Shown here piece by piece: positions 41,924-51,777 of a stretch of 64,000 nt of DNA (position 1 is the stretch's first letter; each line of letters begins with the position of its first letter). This stretch comes from Chrysophaeum taylorii (lineage: Eukaryota; Sar; Pelagophyceae; Pelagomonadales; Pelagomonadaceae). The position numbers and the translations under genes were made by a program. Below the pieces are notes generated by a model. It did not search any database and was not told the DNA's origin. It was given only the letters and a program-made list of their open reading frames with translations. Where the stretch lies: contig JAQMWT010000388.1 in the NCBI GenBank assembly GCA_029834535.1, positions 186,001-250,000 of the forward strand. The letters run 5' to 3'.

Positions 41924-43978
41924 TCAGCCCGCAGGGACGAGGAGGTCGGGGTCGTCGTCGGGGCGCGCGTGGGGGTCGTCGTTGTCGTGGAGTGCTTGGT
42001 CGAGCCAGGCTTGGGGGAGGTCGGAGGGAAAGGGGTCGTTGAGCTCGGGGTCGGCGTCTCTGTATAGCCACTTCGAAAGGCGGGTAGAAAAGGAGGCGGC
42101 GGCGCGGGCGGCCATGGTGACCGCCGCTTTGTGAAACCAGGGGGGCGCGTCGCGCGGGAGCTCTTCGACCCCCCAGGTGGTGCATCTCGTCTTGGGGAGA
42201 GCGGTATCGTCGTCGTCGTCGTCGAGGGGCTCGAGGAGCCACGCGTGGACGGGGACGGCGGCGCGGTCGTAGGCGTCCGTCTCGGGAACGAGAGCGGTCG
42301 TGACCGAAAAACGGAGTCGGAGCCAGGCCCCGGGTCTCGAAGCGAGGGCGGGCGGGGCGGCGCGCCAGGCGACGATCGTGGCGCGGTCGTGCGGTTTGAC
42401 GAAAGGAACGGCGAGAGCGCCGCGTTCGTGGACGAGAACCGTGCGGGCGTCGTAGCGGTAGACGACGTGGTGGGCCTTGGTGAGTTCGTCGGGGTAGAGC
42501 GTAGCGTGCGGGGGTTTCTCGAGGACGTGGACGAGGGTAGGGAGGTCGCGGGGAAGGACGCACGTCGAAAAAGCGAGAGCGGCGTTCGTCGCGCCGTCGA
42601 CGTGTTGTCGCGAGCCGCCGAGGCTCTCGATGGTGTCGGGTCGATCCCAGCGCGAATCCTGCGCGACGCGGTTTTCTACGAGATCCCACGCGTGGAGCGC
42701 GTCGAAGAGCGGTCGCGTCTTGATCGCCTCCTTGACTTTTTTGCGGATAAATCTCCGGACGTCGGCCATGTCCGAAGGGAGACGCGGGGACTTGCGCAAC
42801 TTGGCCGCCTCGGCCTCGCGGCGGTCCTCCTCTTCGTCGAGCTGCTCGGCCATCCGCCGCGAGGCTTCGTCGCCATCGACCTGCTTCCACGGGTCGGCGA
42901 AGCGGTCGTTATCCAGAAGCTTCTCGAGGTCGCCGACGACGGTGCCGTCGTACGTGACGCCCGAGGCCGCTTCGCCCGGGAGATACTTGCGCAAGACTCC
43001 CATCATGTAGCCGCCCTTGTTTCGGATCGAGGAATGGATGTCTTCCATCGCCTCGCGGAACTCGTGGAGGGCGGCCATCGCGTGCTTGGGGTTGAGTCGG
43101 AGAATCGTCTTTATGTGCCGCGTGTCGATGTGCTGGTGGCACCCGGGAATGGCGAGAATCGCCTGGCGGTAAGACTCGGGCAGAGGCTCGAGGATCGGCA
43201 GAATCTCGTCGATCTCCGCCTGCGTCGCTACGGGTGGTGGCGGCGCTACTGCTCTCTCGTCCCTCGCGACCCCCACGCCCCGCGCCTTCTGACGTTGATT
43301 ATACTCGGCGATCGTCGTCACCCCCGCCTCCTTAAACAGCTGCGCCATGCGGTCCGACTCGGACGATGCCGGCACTCTCATCTTGGTCCCGGGAGCCGCC
43401 GCCGCCGCCGCCGCCGCCTCGGCCAGCGGGACTCCGTCCTCCTCGCCGACGGCCAGACCGGTACTCGGATCGTGAGAGAAACGACAATTATCGCCGCGCG
43501 CGCACCTCCCGTTCATGAAATCCCGGCAGATCTCCTGGTGGCGGTGGTGGTTCGAATCGCCGCCGCGCGAGTTCGACGAAACCCCGCGGTCGTCGTCGTA
43601 CGGACGGTACTCGGGGGGGGGGAGGTACTCGCGGCGCGCCCTCTCGGGCGACCATCGCGGCTCGGGCCGCCGCCACCGCGGATCTTCGTCGCGGTGTCGC
43701 CGCCGCCCGCGCGACTCCGACCGCCGCTCGTACCGCCGCGGGCTCCGACTCCGAGACCTTCGCCGCCGACGCTTCTCGCGGTGCCGCCGCTCCGCCTCTC
43801 CGATCTCACCGCCCTCAACCGGAGACTCGACGGGCTGGTAAGACCCAGGATATTCCTCCCTGCGACTCCGACGCTTCCGGTACCGTCGGTCATCGGGCCG
43901 CCACCGCGCATCGCCGTCGACGCCATCCGCCTGCGCGACCGGCCACGCACGATTTCGTCGCTCCCTTCCAATCTCCAT
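41924..43978 (-). CDS. RS-rich CCCH zinc finger protein with START-like domain
   Basis: 684 aa from the ATG giving MEIGRERRNR. The N-terminus is Arg/Ser-rich (RRRRRSRSRSPRRYERR). A C-x7-C-x5-C-x3-H zinc finger follows (CRDFMNGRCARGDNCRFSH, about residue 150-170). Residues about 255-340 look like the helical acidic domain of hnRNP Q-type proteins: LPESYRQAILAIPG, then LNPKHAMAALHEFREAMED and a terminal SSIRNKGGYMMGVLRKYL. About 430-650 resembles a START lipid-binding fold, ending WFHKAAVTMAARAAASFSTRLSKW. CCCH fingers bind RNA; joining them to START is unusual. The codon 13 residues upstream in frame is GTG, so the ATG is used. Confidence 0.7.
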   Translation of the reverse strand: MEIGRERRNRAWPVAQADGVDGDARWRPDDRRYRKRRSRREEYPGSYQPVESPVEGGEIGEAERRHREKRRRRRSRSRSPRRYERRSESRGRRRHRDEDPRWRRPEPRWSPERARREYLPPPEYRPYDDDRGVSSNSRGGDSNHHRHQEICRDFMNGRCARGDNCRFSHDPSTGLAVGEEDGVPLAEAAAAAAAAPGTKMRVPASSESDRMAQLFKEAGVTTIAEYNQRQKARGVGVARDERAVAPPPPVATQAEIDEILPILEPLPESYRQAILAIPGCHQHIDTRHIKTILRLNPKHAMAALHEFREAMEDIHSSIRNKGGYMMGVLRKYLPGEAASGVTYDGTVVGDLEKLLDNDRFADPWKQVDGDEASRRMAEQLDEEEDRREAEAAKLRKSPRLPSDMADVRRFIRKKVKEAIKTRPLFDALHAWDLVENRVAQDSRWDRPDTIESLGGSRQHVDGATNAALAFSTCVLPRDLPTLVHVLEKPPHATLYPDELTKAHHVVYRYDARTVLVHERGALAVPFVKPHDRATIVAWRAAPPALASRPGAWLRLRFSVTTALVPETDAYDRAAVPVHAWLLEPLDDDDDDTALPKTRCTTWGVEELPRDAPPWFHKAAVTMAARAAASFSTRLSKWLYRDADPELNDPFPSDLPQAWLDQALHDNDDPHARPDDDPDLLVPAG

Positions 43979-44335
43979 CCCTTCACCCAAAAAAGGCGGG
44001 TAAGCTTTCGAGGCCACGTGGGGTCAATGATGGTGAGAGGCCAAAAGGCGGGTTCCGGAGCCTTGTTCGTTCGTTCGTTCGTTCGTTCGTTCGTTCGTTC
44101 GTTCATTCAGAGCCCATATTATCACTGGAGCGCGGACCACCATAGAAAAGCTACCGGTCTAGGCCGGCGCGGCCCGCCTTGGAACCGACCGTGGAGGGTT
44201 AGATGGTTGGATGCCAGCAAGACTTGAAGTCTCGGAGGAGTAATACAATAGCGACGAAACGTGCCGCCAAGGCGGCGGGCGGTTCCTGAGACCAGGAGCG
44301 TATGAGGAAATGAATTCGTGGTCTATACGCTCCTA
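43979..44335. other. Spacer with TTCG microsatellite
   Basis: Upstream of the CCCH-START gene and downstream of the export-protein gene, both minus-strand. It contains ten TTCG copies at 44065-44104 and otherwise nothing recognised. Confidence 0.5.
44065..44104. repeat. (TTCG)10 microsatellite
   Basis: Nearly perfect GTTC/TTCG tetranucleotide run on the plus strand, about 85-125 bp before the CCCH-START start codon, i.e. in its promoter or 5' UTR. Confidence 0.9.
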
Positions 44336-45167
44336 TTACGCTTTTGAGGAGTCCTCCCCCTTGGAGGATTTTGAGGAAAGAAGCGAGGCACCGAAGGTAG
44401 CGGCGAGGGCGACGACGACGATCGCAGCTCCGACCTTGCCCGCGGCGGTGAGGGCGCTGACGATGAGGCCCGCCGCGACGACGCCGGCGAAGATGGAAGT
44501 GAGAGCCTCGAGGAAGGGCATGCCGAGGACGAAGGCGATCATGGCGCCGGTCCAGGCGCCCGTTCCCGGGAAGGGTACGCCGACGAAGGCGGCGAGGGCG
44601 GTCCAGCGCTTGTTGCCGTCAAGGACTTGCGAGGACTTGGAGCGCGCTTTTTTCAGGGGCACCTCGAGGAGGCGCTGGACGAGGGGCGCGCGAAGGCCGA
44701 GAAGCAAGGGCACGATGGGGAGCCTGCGGGGTCGTCGTCGGGACGGGACGGGACGGAAGTCGCACATGTTTCCCAGCACGCAGAGCGCGAAGGTCTGGGC
44801 CAGAGGGACCTGCGGGGCGAGATGCGCGGCGCGGTATCCGACGACGCACGCCCATCCACACGCCGACGGGGATGGCTCCGCGGAGCTCGACGACGGGCAT
44901 CGCGGCGATGGCGGCGACAATCGCGACGTCGGGCAGGCCGGATGACCGGAGCGCGAGGGCCACGCGCTCGCCAAGGTGCGGCTCGGCCGCGGCGGCCGAG
45001 GCGGCGGCGATCGCCGGCTTGACGGCCACGGCCGCCGCCGCGGCGGCAAGGGCGAGCTTTTTTTTCGTTGCGGGGGCGACGGACGGCGGTGCGCGCACCG
45101 TGGTGGGGGTCGTCGAGAGCCGGAGCGCTCCCACCGCGCGCAAAAACAGCAGCAGAAGCCGAAGCAT
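44336..45167 (-). CDS. Plastid-type small multidrug export family (COG2426-like) membrane protein
   Basis: Three exons on the minus strand: 45167-44850, 44809-44766 and 44723-44336. Introns are 40 and 42 nt (GTGCGT/GTGCGA...CGCAG); 249 aa. A hydrophobic signal (MLRLLLLFLRAVGALRL) and a basic, Ala-rich transit-like stretch precede the core. MPVVELRGAIPVGVWMG, ALCVLGNMLPIVPLLLG and FVGVPFPGTGAWTGAMIAF are the three conserved blocks of the family. The second and third are only continuous after splicing. Family members are plastid or cyanobacterial inner-membrane proteins; despite the name, transport activity is not established. The second exon is just 44 nt. Confidence 0.82.
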
Positions 45168-45428
45168 GCTGAAATAATATCTTCAACAAAATTGCCGTTG
45201 AATAATGAGAGCCGTTTGTGCTTCTTTCCTCCCTCGACGACGTGGTTTTCTTTTTTGAAGTATGTTGCGCATCTTCCAGGAATGTGACGAGAGGGAGGTT
45301 CTGCATCTGGGACCTGGGACACACGATCGTGCTTTCGCCGGAATTGGAGAGGAAGGGGACCGCGTGTTTTGCGAGATCCTTGACTAACGACGACGGCTGG
45401 GGCGGCCACCGAATTTTGGTGGGACGCA

Positions 45429-46556
45429 ATGGACGACGCGGAGCGGGGGGGGTCTGAACTCGAGGAGGTCGAACACCGCGGGCCGGCGACGCGGCTGCTG
45501 GTGGTGTCGCACGAATGCTCGCCGGCGCAGGCGGAATATCAGAAGCTCCGGGTGAACCCCGGGAGCATGAGTAATTTGTTCTACAAGGACGCTACGCCGC
45601 GGGGGGAGCACTACATGCAGTGCGTCGTCAAGCTTCTGGGTCGCGAGCACGAGTCTGAGGCCCAGCGGCGCGTCGTCCCGCTCAAGCTGACGCTGTGCTA
45701 CGACGACGGTCAGCCGATCGAGGCGGTCGACCACAGCTCGCTGCGCATATTGAGTTCGAATTCCCATCTCAAGGCGGCCATCCCGGCCAACGAGGACCAC
45801 GTCACCTTCTCGTACCGCATCGAGCTAGGCTCGTTTCGTCGCGCCGACCGGTCGTTCGCCGTTCGAGTCGAGGCCGACGCCGACGCGACCCATCGCCCGT
45901 CGAGTTACCTCGCATTGAGCAAGTGCCGCGAGATCGAGCCCTGTCTCACGCCGGCCGTCTACGTGCTGTCGAAAAAGAAGTTGAACGATCCCTCGCCGCA
46001 GGGCATGCAGCTCGGCGGACTCCCCGTCCCCGCGAGGTCGGGCGGCATCTCTGCCTCGCCGTTTGCCCCCGCTACCCTCCCGCGGCCCGACTTTGGCCCG
46101 GCGACGAACGGGTATCCCGCGTTACCCAAGCGCAAGTTTGTGGGGGAGGACTACGACGACGGTGGCCCCGAGCAGATCCGCCTCCGGTGGTCGGGTACCG
46201 GTACGCACGCCGAGCCCGACGACACCTCGGCCATCATGGTCCGCCTCACCGCGATCGAGTCACAGGTCTCGCAGCTCGCGAGCGTCATAAACAAGTTCAC
46301 CGGAACCTTTGAGCAAATCGCCCAGCAGCCCACCATTCTCCCGCCAGCGAGCGCCGCCGAGCCCGCCGACCCGAACGGCCAGCGCTACTACACGCAGTCT
46401 CCGAGATCCGTCTACAACGTCACGCGCATCCTGCCGCCCTTCGCCGACGATCCCGTCCACCAGCAGCAGGGATCTTCGCCCCACGCACAGCAACACGCGG
46501 GTGTTCAACCGCCGCAGCAGCGCCACCGCGCCTCGCCCGCCAACATTGGGTGCTGA
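45429..46556 (+). CDS. Unknown protein with possible beta-sandwich domain and short coiled coil
   Basis: 375 aa. Residues 20-175 have an alternating hydrophobic pattern with LKLTLCYDDGQPIEAVDHSS, HVTFSYRIELGSFRRADRSF and AVRVEADAD, suggesting an Ig-like beta-sandwich, possibly of transcription-factor type. KRKFVGEDYDDGG resembles a nuclear localisation signal. About 270-300 (IMVRLTAIESQVSQLASVIN) is a heptad-like helix. The tail is Pro/Gln/His-rich. I cannot name the family; regulator of transcription is a guess from layout. It is divergent from the export-protein gene (262 bp apart). Confidence 0.6.
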   Translation: MDDAERGGSELEEVEHRGPATRLLVVSHECSPAQAEYQKLRVNPGSMSNLFYKDATPRGEHYMQCVVKLLGREHESEAQRRVVPLKLTLCYDDGQPIEAVDHSSLRILSSNSHLKAAIPANEDHVTFSYRIELGSFRRADRSFAVRVEADADATHRPSSYLALSKCREIEPCLTPAVYVLSKKKLNDPSPQGMQLGGLPVPARSGGISASPFAPATLPRPDFGPATNGYPALPKRKFVGEDYDDGGPEQIRLRWSGTGTHAEPDDTSAIMVRLTAIESQVSQLASVINKFTGTFEQIAQQPTILPPASAAEPADPNGQRYYTQSPRSVYNVTRILPPFADDPVHQQQGSSPHAQQHAGVQPPQQRHRASPANIGC

Positions 46557-47436
46557 CGACGACGAGACGACCAAAAAACAAAGAAAAACAAAGGAAGAAA
46601 GACAAACAGACAGGCAGACGCGGTTGTTACAGACAAACGCACCACTGTCGTCACCACGCTCTTTGGACAAACACAAAGAGCACCACTCGTCGTCGTTCTC
46701 GTCGCTGTGACCTTTTTTTTGCCCAAGACACGCTTCTTTCGATGAGTACTCGTTGCGCGCCGCACCACCTTCTCGCTCGGGGGAGCTCCATATACATCAA
46801 CCCCACCACCCGCGATTTCAATACCTCGTCGAAAGCCACGAGCGCCCCAGAGGATGCCCCGTTCGCGCCGCTGCCGCCGCCGACCCCACCATCACGCCGA
46901 GTGGTCGAGGGTCTACCAACACATTTTCGACTTCCACGTGCCCACCGGGCGTCCTTCCTCTTCGACTGTACACATGCCGCGCTCGCAAATCCTAACAACA
47001 AACACGCCCCCTGTCAATTAATATCCAGCGCGCCGTGATCCGCTTTGCGACACACGCTCCGCGCCAATTCCTCGACGTCCGTTTGCACATAACTCTCTCT
47101 GACGGAAGAGCCATCCCCTCCTTGTGGTGTTGTGCTATCTCACTGTCTCCTCCCGCGAGGCAACGACCCCTCTCCTGGGACGACCTGTATCGGACGGGTT
47201 CTTTCCACGATTATACGCCGAGATCCATCCGCCCGATGTTCTGTTCTTGTTACATGACATCCAGTGACCTCGCACGGCGGCGCACTATCATCATACACCC
47301 TACTCCACCTTCTCTTCGGCGGAATCGTCGTATTAGCTCTCACCTAATAGCCAGTTGCTTCGCCTACCCAGTGTGATGCTGATGCCGATGCCGATGCTGA
47401 TGCCGATGCCGATGCTGATGCTGATGCAGATGCAGA
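46557..47436. other. Convergent spacer, no supported gene
   Basis: An ORF at 46742-47038 (98 aa, Pro/Ala/Arg-rich) has no recognisable domain and is not called. A GATGCC/GATGCT hexanucleotide repeat occupies 47382-47434. No RNA gene is seen. Confidence 0.4.
47382..47434. repeat. (GATGCC/GATGCT)n hexanucleotide repeat
   Basis: About nine imperfect GATGCN units directly abutting the stop codon of the prolyl-4-hydroxylase-like gene on the other strand. Confidence 0.85.
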
Positions 47437-48897
47437 TCAGATCACCCGGGGTCGAGGTTTATCGATGATCGATGATGGCGGCCTTTTTAGTTGCCGTCTG
47501 CTCCGCTTTTTTTTAGAGGACGTGGCAGTCATCGTCGTCGCCGACGGGCGTTTATTATTATCGCGGAGGGAGTCCTCGTCGTGTCGTCTCGCCCCGGAGG
47601 ACGGGTGCTCGAGGGCCACGAAGGGGGTCGTCGAGGTCCGTGCTCGCCCATGATTCCTGGAGGAGGGGTAGGAGGAGGAGGAGGAGGAGGACCCCCATTT
47701 GTAGAGGACCTCGGTGCGGATGATGTACTTGGATCCGCTTGCGACGTTGGAGCCCTCGTGAATAAGAGAGCCTGCGGCGTCACCGTGCGGAAAGAAAAGG
47801 ACCGAGCCGGCGCGGGGGGTGACCCCAAAGACGCGCAAGGTGTTGTCGTCGGCGGCCGAGTAGAAGGCGGTCGTCCCACCCGAAAAGTCGTCGTTGAGGT
47901 AGACGACGGCGGTGAGCTTGGAGAGGCGGTCTCCAAAGGCGTCGTATACATAGTTGCCGGCGGAGTCGAGAGCGGAAGCCGGCCAGGCGCCGTCGACGTG
48001 GGGGCGGTAAGTGCCGCCGGCATCGTAGCGGTAGAGGCGCCAGCGAGCGTTGAGGCCGCATAGTTCGGCTCTGCCGACGGCGCGACCGCGCGCGTCGCGG
48101 CAGTCGTCGTAGGTCTGGGGCAGGTGGGACCTACACCGTTCAAATAAGCCCTCGTTCAACGCGGCGTCCGCTAGCCACACGACGGTCTTGGACCGTTCGC
48201 TCACGCCCGTCTTAAGATTGGTCCGAGGCTCGGGATCGTCGAGATCGTCGTCGTCGTCCGCGAGCGCGGCGAAAGCACCTTTGGTGCGCGCCGCAGCGAG
48301 CGCGAGGCGATCGCGTTGGTCGGGGTCGAGCGGCTCGTCGGGTTCGAAGCCAAGCTGCGTGGCGATATCAAGGAGCTCTCGGCACTCGCCGACCGATAGG
48401 ACGCCGTTCAGGACGAACGCGCCCTCGACCGCGCCGACTTCGACCCGTCGCGCGGTCGCGGGTGCCAGGGTCCTCACCTCCCGCGATGTCCAGATGCGCA
48501 GGTCGTAGCGATTCGGCGGCTGGCGCTCCAACGCCTTTTCGGTATGCGCGACGAAAAAAGAAGAAACCGACGCCGAGCGCTCCGCTGGGCCGCCGCCCAA
48601 ATTTGGGCGCCTCTCGCAAGGTTCCCACGGATCAAAGCGCACGACCGCGACGGGCTCGCGGGGCACGGCGGCCGGCTCCCCCGCCGCCACGCGACACAGC
48701 AGCCACAGCAGCGCAAACGACGCCACCTCGTCCTCGTGCCGGGCGGCGTCGGCGTCGCGGACCCACCGCTGCAGCGCGCCGACTTTGGCGACCCCTCCCA
48801 GCCTCGAAAGCTCCGCGAGGCGCGAGGCGGCCTCGCCCCACCGCTTTTCTTGCAGCGCCGCGGACACACCATTGCACACCTCACGACGAGACATCAT
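47437..48897 (-). CDS. Prolyl-4-hydroxylase-like 2OG-Fe(II) oxygenase
   Basis: 486 aa. The catalytic domain spans about 155-400, with iron ligands H300-x-D302 and H380 and 2-oxoglutarate-binding K390, ten residues after the distal His as in collagen-type P4Hs. YLNDDFSGGTTAFYS and SKYIIRTEVLYKW are family blocks. The first ~130 residues form a helical region of unknown type. The last ~90 are Ser/Arg/Lys-rich and disordered. No signal peptide is seen, unlike ER P4Hs, so a cytosolic or nuclear role is possible. Two Met codons open the gene. A TATA-like element lies about 36 bp upstream. It is unrelated in architecture to the oxygenase at 1366-2880. Confidence 0.82.
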   Translation of the reverse strand: MMSRREVCNGVSAALQEKRWGEAASRLAELSRLGGVAKVGALQRWVRDADAARHEDEVASFALLWLLCRVAAGEPAAVPREPVAVVRFDPWEPCERRPNLGGGPAERSASVSSFFVAHTEKALERQPPNRYDLRIWTSREVRTLAPATARRVEVGAVEGAFVLNGVLSVGECRELLDIATQLGFEPDEPLDPDQRDRLALAAARTKGAFAALADDDDDLDDPEPRTNLKTGVSERSKTVVWLADAALNEGLFERCRSHLPQTYDDCRDARGRAVGRAELCGLNARWRLYRYDAGGTYRPHVDGAWPASALDSAGNYVYDAFGDRLSKLTAVVYLNDDFSGGTTAFYSAADDNTLRVFGVTPRAGSVLFFPHGDAAGSLIHEGSNVASGSKYIIRTEVLYKWGSSSSSSSYPSSRNHGRARTSTTPFVALEHPSSGARRHDEDSLRDNNKRPSATTMTATSSKKKRSRRQLKRPPSSIIDKPRPRVI

Positions 48898-48932
48898 CAA
48901 TATTCGGGGGATAGGTGGTACTCTACGCAACG

Positions 48933-48940
48933 GATATATA
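48933..48940 (-). promoter_or_regulatory. TATA-like box between the P4H-like and WLM genes
   Basis: TATATATC on the minus strand, 36 bp before the P4H-like ATG and 75 bp before the WLM ATG on the other side. The divergent start codons are 117 bp apart, so it may serve either gene. Sequence evidence only. Confidence 0.35.
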
Positions 48941-49014
48941 GCCCTGGAGCGACGACGAGGACGCCGCGATAGATACCTTACCCACTCACTCACCAACGGG
49001 TGTTTCGAAAGTTG

Positions 49015-50475
49015 ATGCGTCGCGTGACCAACGAGCACGCGGTCCACAAGGTGGAAGAGATGAAGAAGATCGCCGACTCGGACAAGGCGCGCAAGCTCCT
49101 CGAGGATATAAAAATGCACGCCGATCCTTTGCTCAAGGTATGATGATGATGATGATGATGGTGACGGGTCGTCACTCTGCCTCGAGACGATACGCCGCAG
49201 GCGCGCGGGTGGTACGTGCGTCGATTGATCGAGATGTGCTGCTGCGAGAAGAAAAATATGGGGACAAACTTGGGCGTGGGCGGGTGGTGCCGCGCCCAGC
49301 GCGGCGCAAGCGGCGCGGCAGTGATCGCCATACGGCTCCGACGGCCGCGCTCGCACGAGTTCAATTCGCTCGAGCACTGCCTCCAGGTGATGTGGCACGA
49401 GATGACGCACATCACGCACGGAAATCACTCGGCAGCATTCTACCAGCTTATGGACGAGCTCAGGCAGCACTACGAGCTCATCCGGTCCAAGGGCATGATC
49501 GTCGACGCTTCTGGATTTCCGATAGACGGCGGCCGCAAGGCCGACGGCGCACGCCACAACCCCTCGATGCCCGAGGCACGGCGACGCGCCGCGGATGCCG
49601 CCGAGCAGCGCGAAAAGCGCCAGCGAATCGCGTCAGTCTCGGGTGTCGTGGGCGGCGCAGCCAAACCCAAGTCCCCGAACGAAGCGGCAGCCGCGGCTGC
49701 CGCGCGCCGCGCCCGCGACGCCGCCATCGGTTTGGGCGACGCCGAGGAGGCTGCCGTCGCGCCAACGCCCGGTCTCGTAAAATGGGACGGCTCCTGGCGT
49801 GCGGTATGCCCCGTTTGCGGCCCCGTGTGCGTCGACGTCCGCGCGCACGCGAGCGTCGACTCGGACGACGAGCGTGACGCTAACTACTGCGACCTCACCG
49901 AGGACACGTCCCTCGCCGAGGACCCCCCCAAGCGCAAAGACCTCCTCCAGAACAATCGCAACAACGACACGCCGCTCATCGACCTCACCGCGAGCGACGA
50001 CGACGACGACGACGATAGAACGCGGGCGCCGTCCGAGGAGGCGGAATGGGCGTGCGCGTCGTGCGCTTGCCTAAACCCGGCCGATGCCGTCGCGTGCTCC
50101 GCCTGCGAAAGGGTCCGCGACACGACGCCCGATACGACCAAAGACGGCGAGGTCGCCCTCGAGCTCGAGCGCCGCGAGCGCGAGGCCGAGCGCGATCGCA
50201 ACCTCGCCCGGGACGAGCAGTTCGCGCGCTCGCTCGGCGGTGTGGTCGTCGACTCCGAGCACCTCGCGCGCGTCCTAACGCAGCCAGACACCTCCCGAGA
50301 TGCGGACATTGCCCACGCCATCGCCCGAGAGCAAGAGGCTGCGTCGTTGCTCCGCGGACTCGTGCCGTCCCGGGGTGGCGCGACTACGTTGGCACCACCC
50401 CCCCCCTTTGACCCCTTCGCCGCCTCCCTCAACGGCCAGACAAACTTCCGTGCTGGGACCAAACGAAAAACCTAA
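49015..50475 (+). CDS. WLM-domain metalloprotease (Wss1-like) with RanBP2 zinc finger and SUMO-interacting motifs
   Basis: Two exons, 49015-49137 and 49201-50475, with a 63-nt intron; 465 aa. Residues 1-140 form the WLM domain: a helical start, ARGWYVRRLIEMCC then NMGTNLGVGGW, and the zinc-protease motif H107-E-x-x-H111-x5-H117 followed by AAFYQLMDELR. About 310-335 is a RanBP2-type finger (W.C..C..N......C..C in EWACASCACLNPADAVACSAC). PLIDLTASDDDD is a classic SUMO-interacting motif with acidic flank, and YCDLTED a second candidate. EQFARSLGG and IAHAIAREQE near the end recall ubiquitin-interacting helices. Wss1/SPRTN proteases remove DNA-protein crosslinks, guided by SUMO or ubiquitin. Function here is inferred from that. 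Confidence 0.85.
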
Positions 50476-50505
50476 TAACAACAAAGAAAGAAGATTCGGG
50501 GAGTT

Positions 50506-50547
50506 CGTTTCGTTTCGTTGCGTTGCGTTGCGTTGCGTTGCGTTGCT
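50506..50547. repeat. (GTTGC)n pentanucleotide repeat
   Basis: Two GTTTC units then five GTTGC units in the 155-bp spacer between the WLM stop and the pyrophosphatase start. Confidence 0.8.
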
Positions 50548-50630
50548 AACGTTTGTTTTTCGTGAAGCTTGAACATTCAGTTCAGTAGGAGTCGTGGTCC
50601 CAGAGTGACACGACCAACACCAGAAGAGGG

Positions 50631-51644
50631 ATGGGCGGCGGGCTGAGCCGATCGGACGTGGCGAGCCTTGCGCTTAGCCTGGGGGCCGCGAGCCTGTCGG
50701 TGTACCTCGTCCTGAGGCCGACCGCCGAGCCGCGGCGCGCGAAAAGGTCGAAATCCGAAAAAAAGGCGGACCAGATCCGCCGCATGAACCAGGTCGAGCG
50801 GCTCATCATGGAGCGGGGGAAACACGGGACGGAGGACTTCCGGGTCCACGTGCTCGCCAAGGGTGGCGGCGAGACGGTCGCCGAGCTGTCGCTGTGGCAC
50901 GACATTCCGCTCGTCGCCGATTCCGGAGCCAAGGACGGGACCGCCGAGTTGTTCAACTTCATCTGCGAGATCCCCAAGTGCACGCGTAAGAAATTCGAGG
51001 TTGCGACCAAGGAGGGGGCGACCCCCATCAAGCAGGACACCAAAAAGGGAGTGCTCCGCGAGTTCAAGAAGGGCGACATTTTCTTCAACTACGGCTGCTT
51101 CCCCAGAACCTGGGAAAACCCCCGCGTCGTATCGCCCGACACGGGCTTTCCGGGCGACAACGACCCCCTCGACGTCTGCGAGATCGGCCTGCGACAAATC
51201 AAGACGGGGGAGATCCGCGCCGTTAAGGTCCTCGGCATTCTCGCCATGATCGACGACGACGAGACGGATTGGAAGGTCGTCGTCATCGACGCCGCGGACC
51301 CTTGGGCCGACGAACTCAACGACGTCGACGACTGCGAGCGCCTCATCCCGGGTACTCTTGACCTCATCCGGGAGTGGTTCCGCACCTACAAGGTCCCCGA
51401 TGGCAAGCCCGAGAACAAGTTCGGCTTTGACGAAAAGTTTCTCCCGGCCTCCTATGCGCACAAGGTCATACACGAGACCCACGAGGAGTGGGCTAAGCTC
51501 GTCCACGCCGGCGAGAGCGAGTCCGACGGCCTCCACCTACCCAGCAAAGACAAGCTCGACTGCGAGACGGTCCACCGCGACTCGAAAATCATACGCAACC
51601 TCTCCAATTCCAACCTCCTCGCCGCGGCCGCCACCGCAGCCTGA
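50631..51644 (+). CDS. Inorganic pyrophosphatase, soluble family I, with N-terminal anchor
   Basis: 337 aa. A hydrophobic helix (VASLALSLGAASLSVYLVL, residues 9-27) precedes the catalytic domain. GDIFFNYGCFPRTWENP and the active-site signature DNDPLDVCEIG (D176, D178 and D181 binding metal) identify the eukaryotic family I fold. VLGILAMIDDDETDWKVVVI matches the following conserved strand and metal-site block. The enzyme hydrolyses pyrophosphate to two phosphates and drives biosynthetic reactions. The extra N-terminal helix, absent from ordinary cytosolic forms, suggests membrane association or organelle targeting without a clear plastid motif. Same strand as the WLM gene. Confidence 0.93.
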   Translation: MGGGLSRSDVASLALSLGAASLSVYLVLRPTAEPRRAKRSKSEKKADQIRRMNQVERLIMERGKHGTEDFRVHVLAKGGGETVAELSLWHDIPLVADSGAKDGTAELFNFICEIPKCTRKKFEVATKEGATPIKQDTKKGVLREFKKGDIFFNYGCFPRTWENPRVVSPDTGFPGDNDPLDVCEIGLRQIKTGEIRAVKVLGILAMIDDDETDWKVVVIDAADPWADELNDVDDCERLIPGTLDLIREWFRTYKVPDGKPENKFGFDEKFLPASYAHKVIHETHEEWAKLVHAGESESDGLHLPSKDKLDCETVHRDSKIIRNLSNSNLLAAAATAA

Positions 51645-51777
51645 CCCGGTTCTTCTTTCAAAATATCGCTCTTGCCGGCCGGCAGGCAGTAATTATTTTA
51701 CGTCCCGACCGATGGAATCGATAGGATTTAAGCAACGGCAGCGCCAACGGCATTTTTGAAGGCGATCGTGCCGAAGG

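Noticed and set aside
42131-44227. 698-aa plus-strand ORF
   Set aside because: Antisense shadow of the CCCH-START gene and its TTCG repeat; no domain.
48368-49557. Upstream extension of the P4H-like frame to 49557
   Set aside because: The extension overlaps the divergent WLM gene and passes through low-complexity translation; the double ATG at 48897 behind a TATA-like box is the better start.
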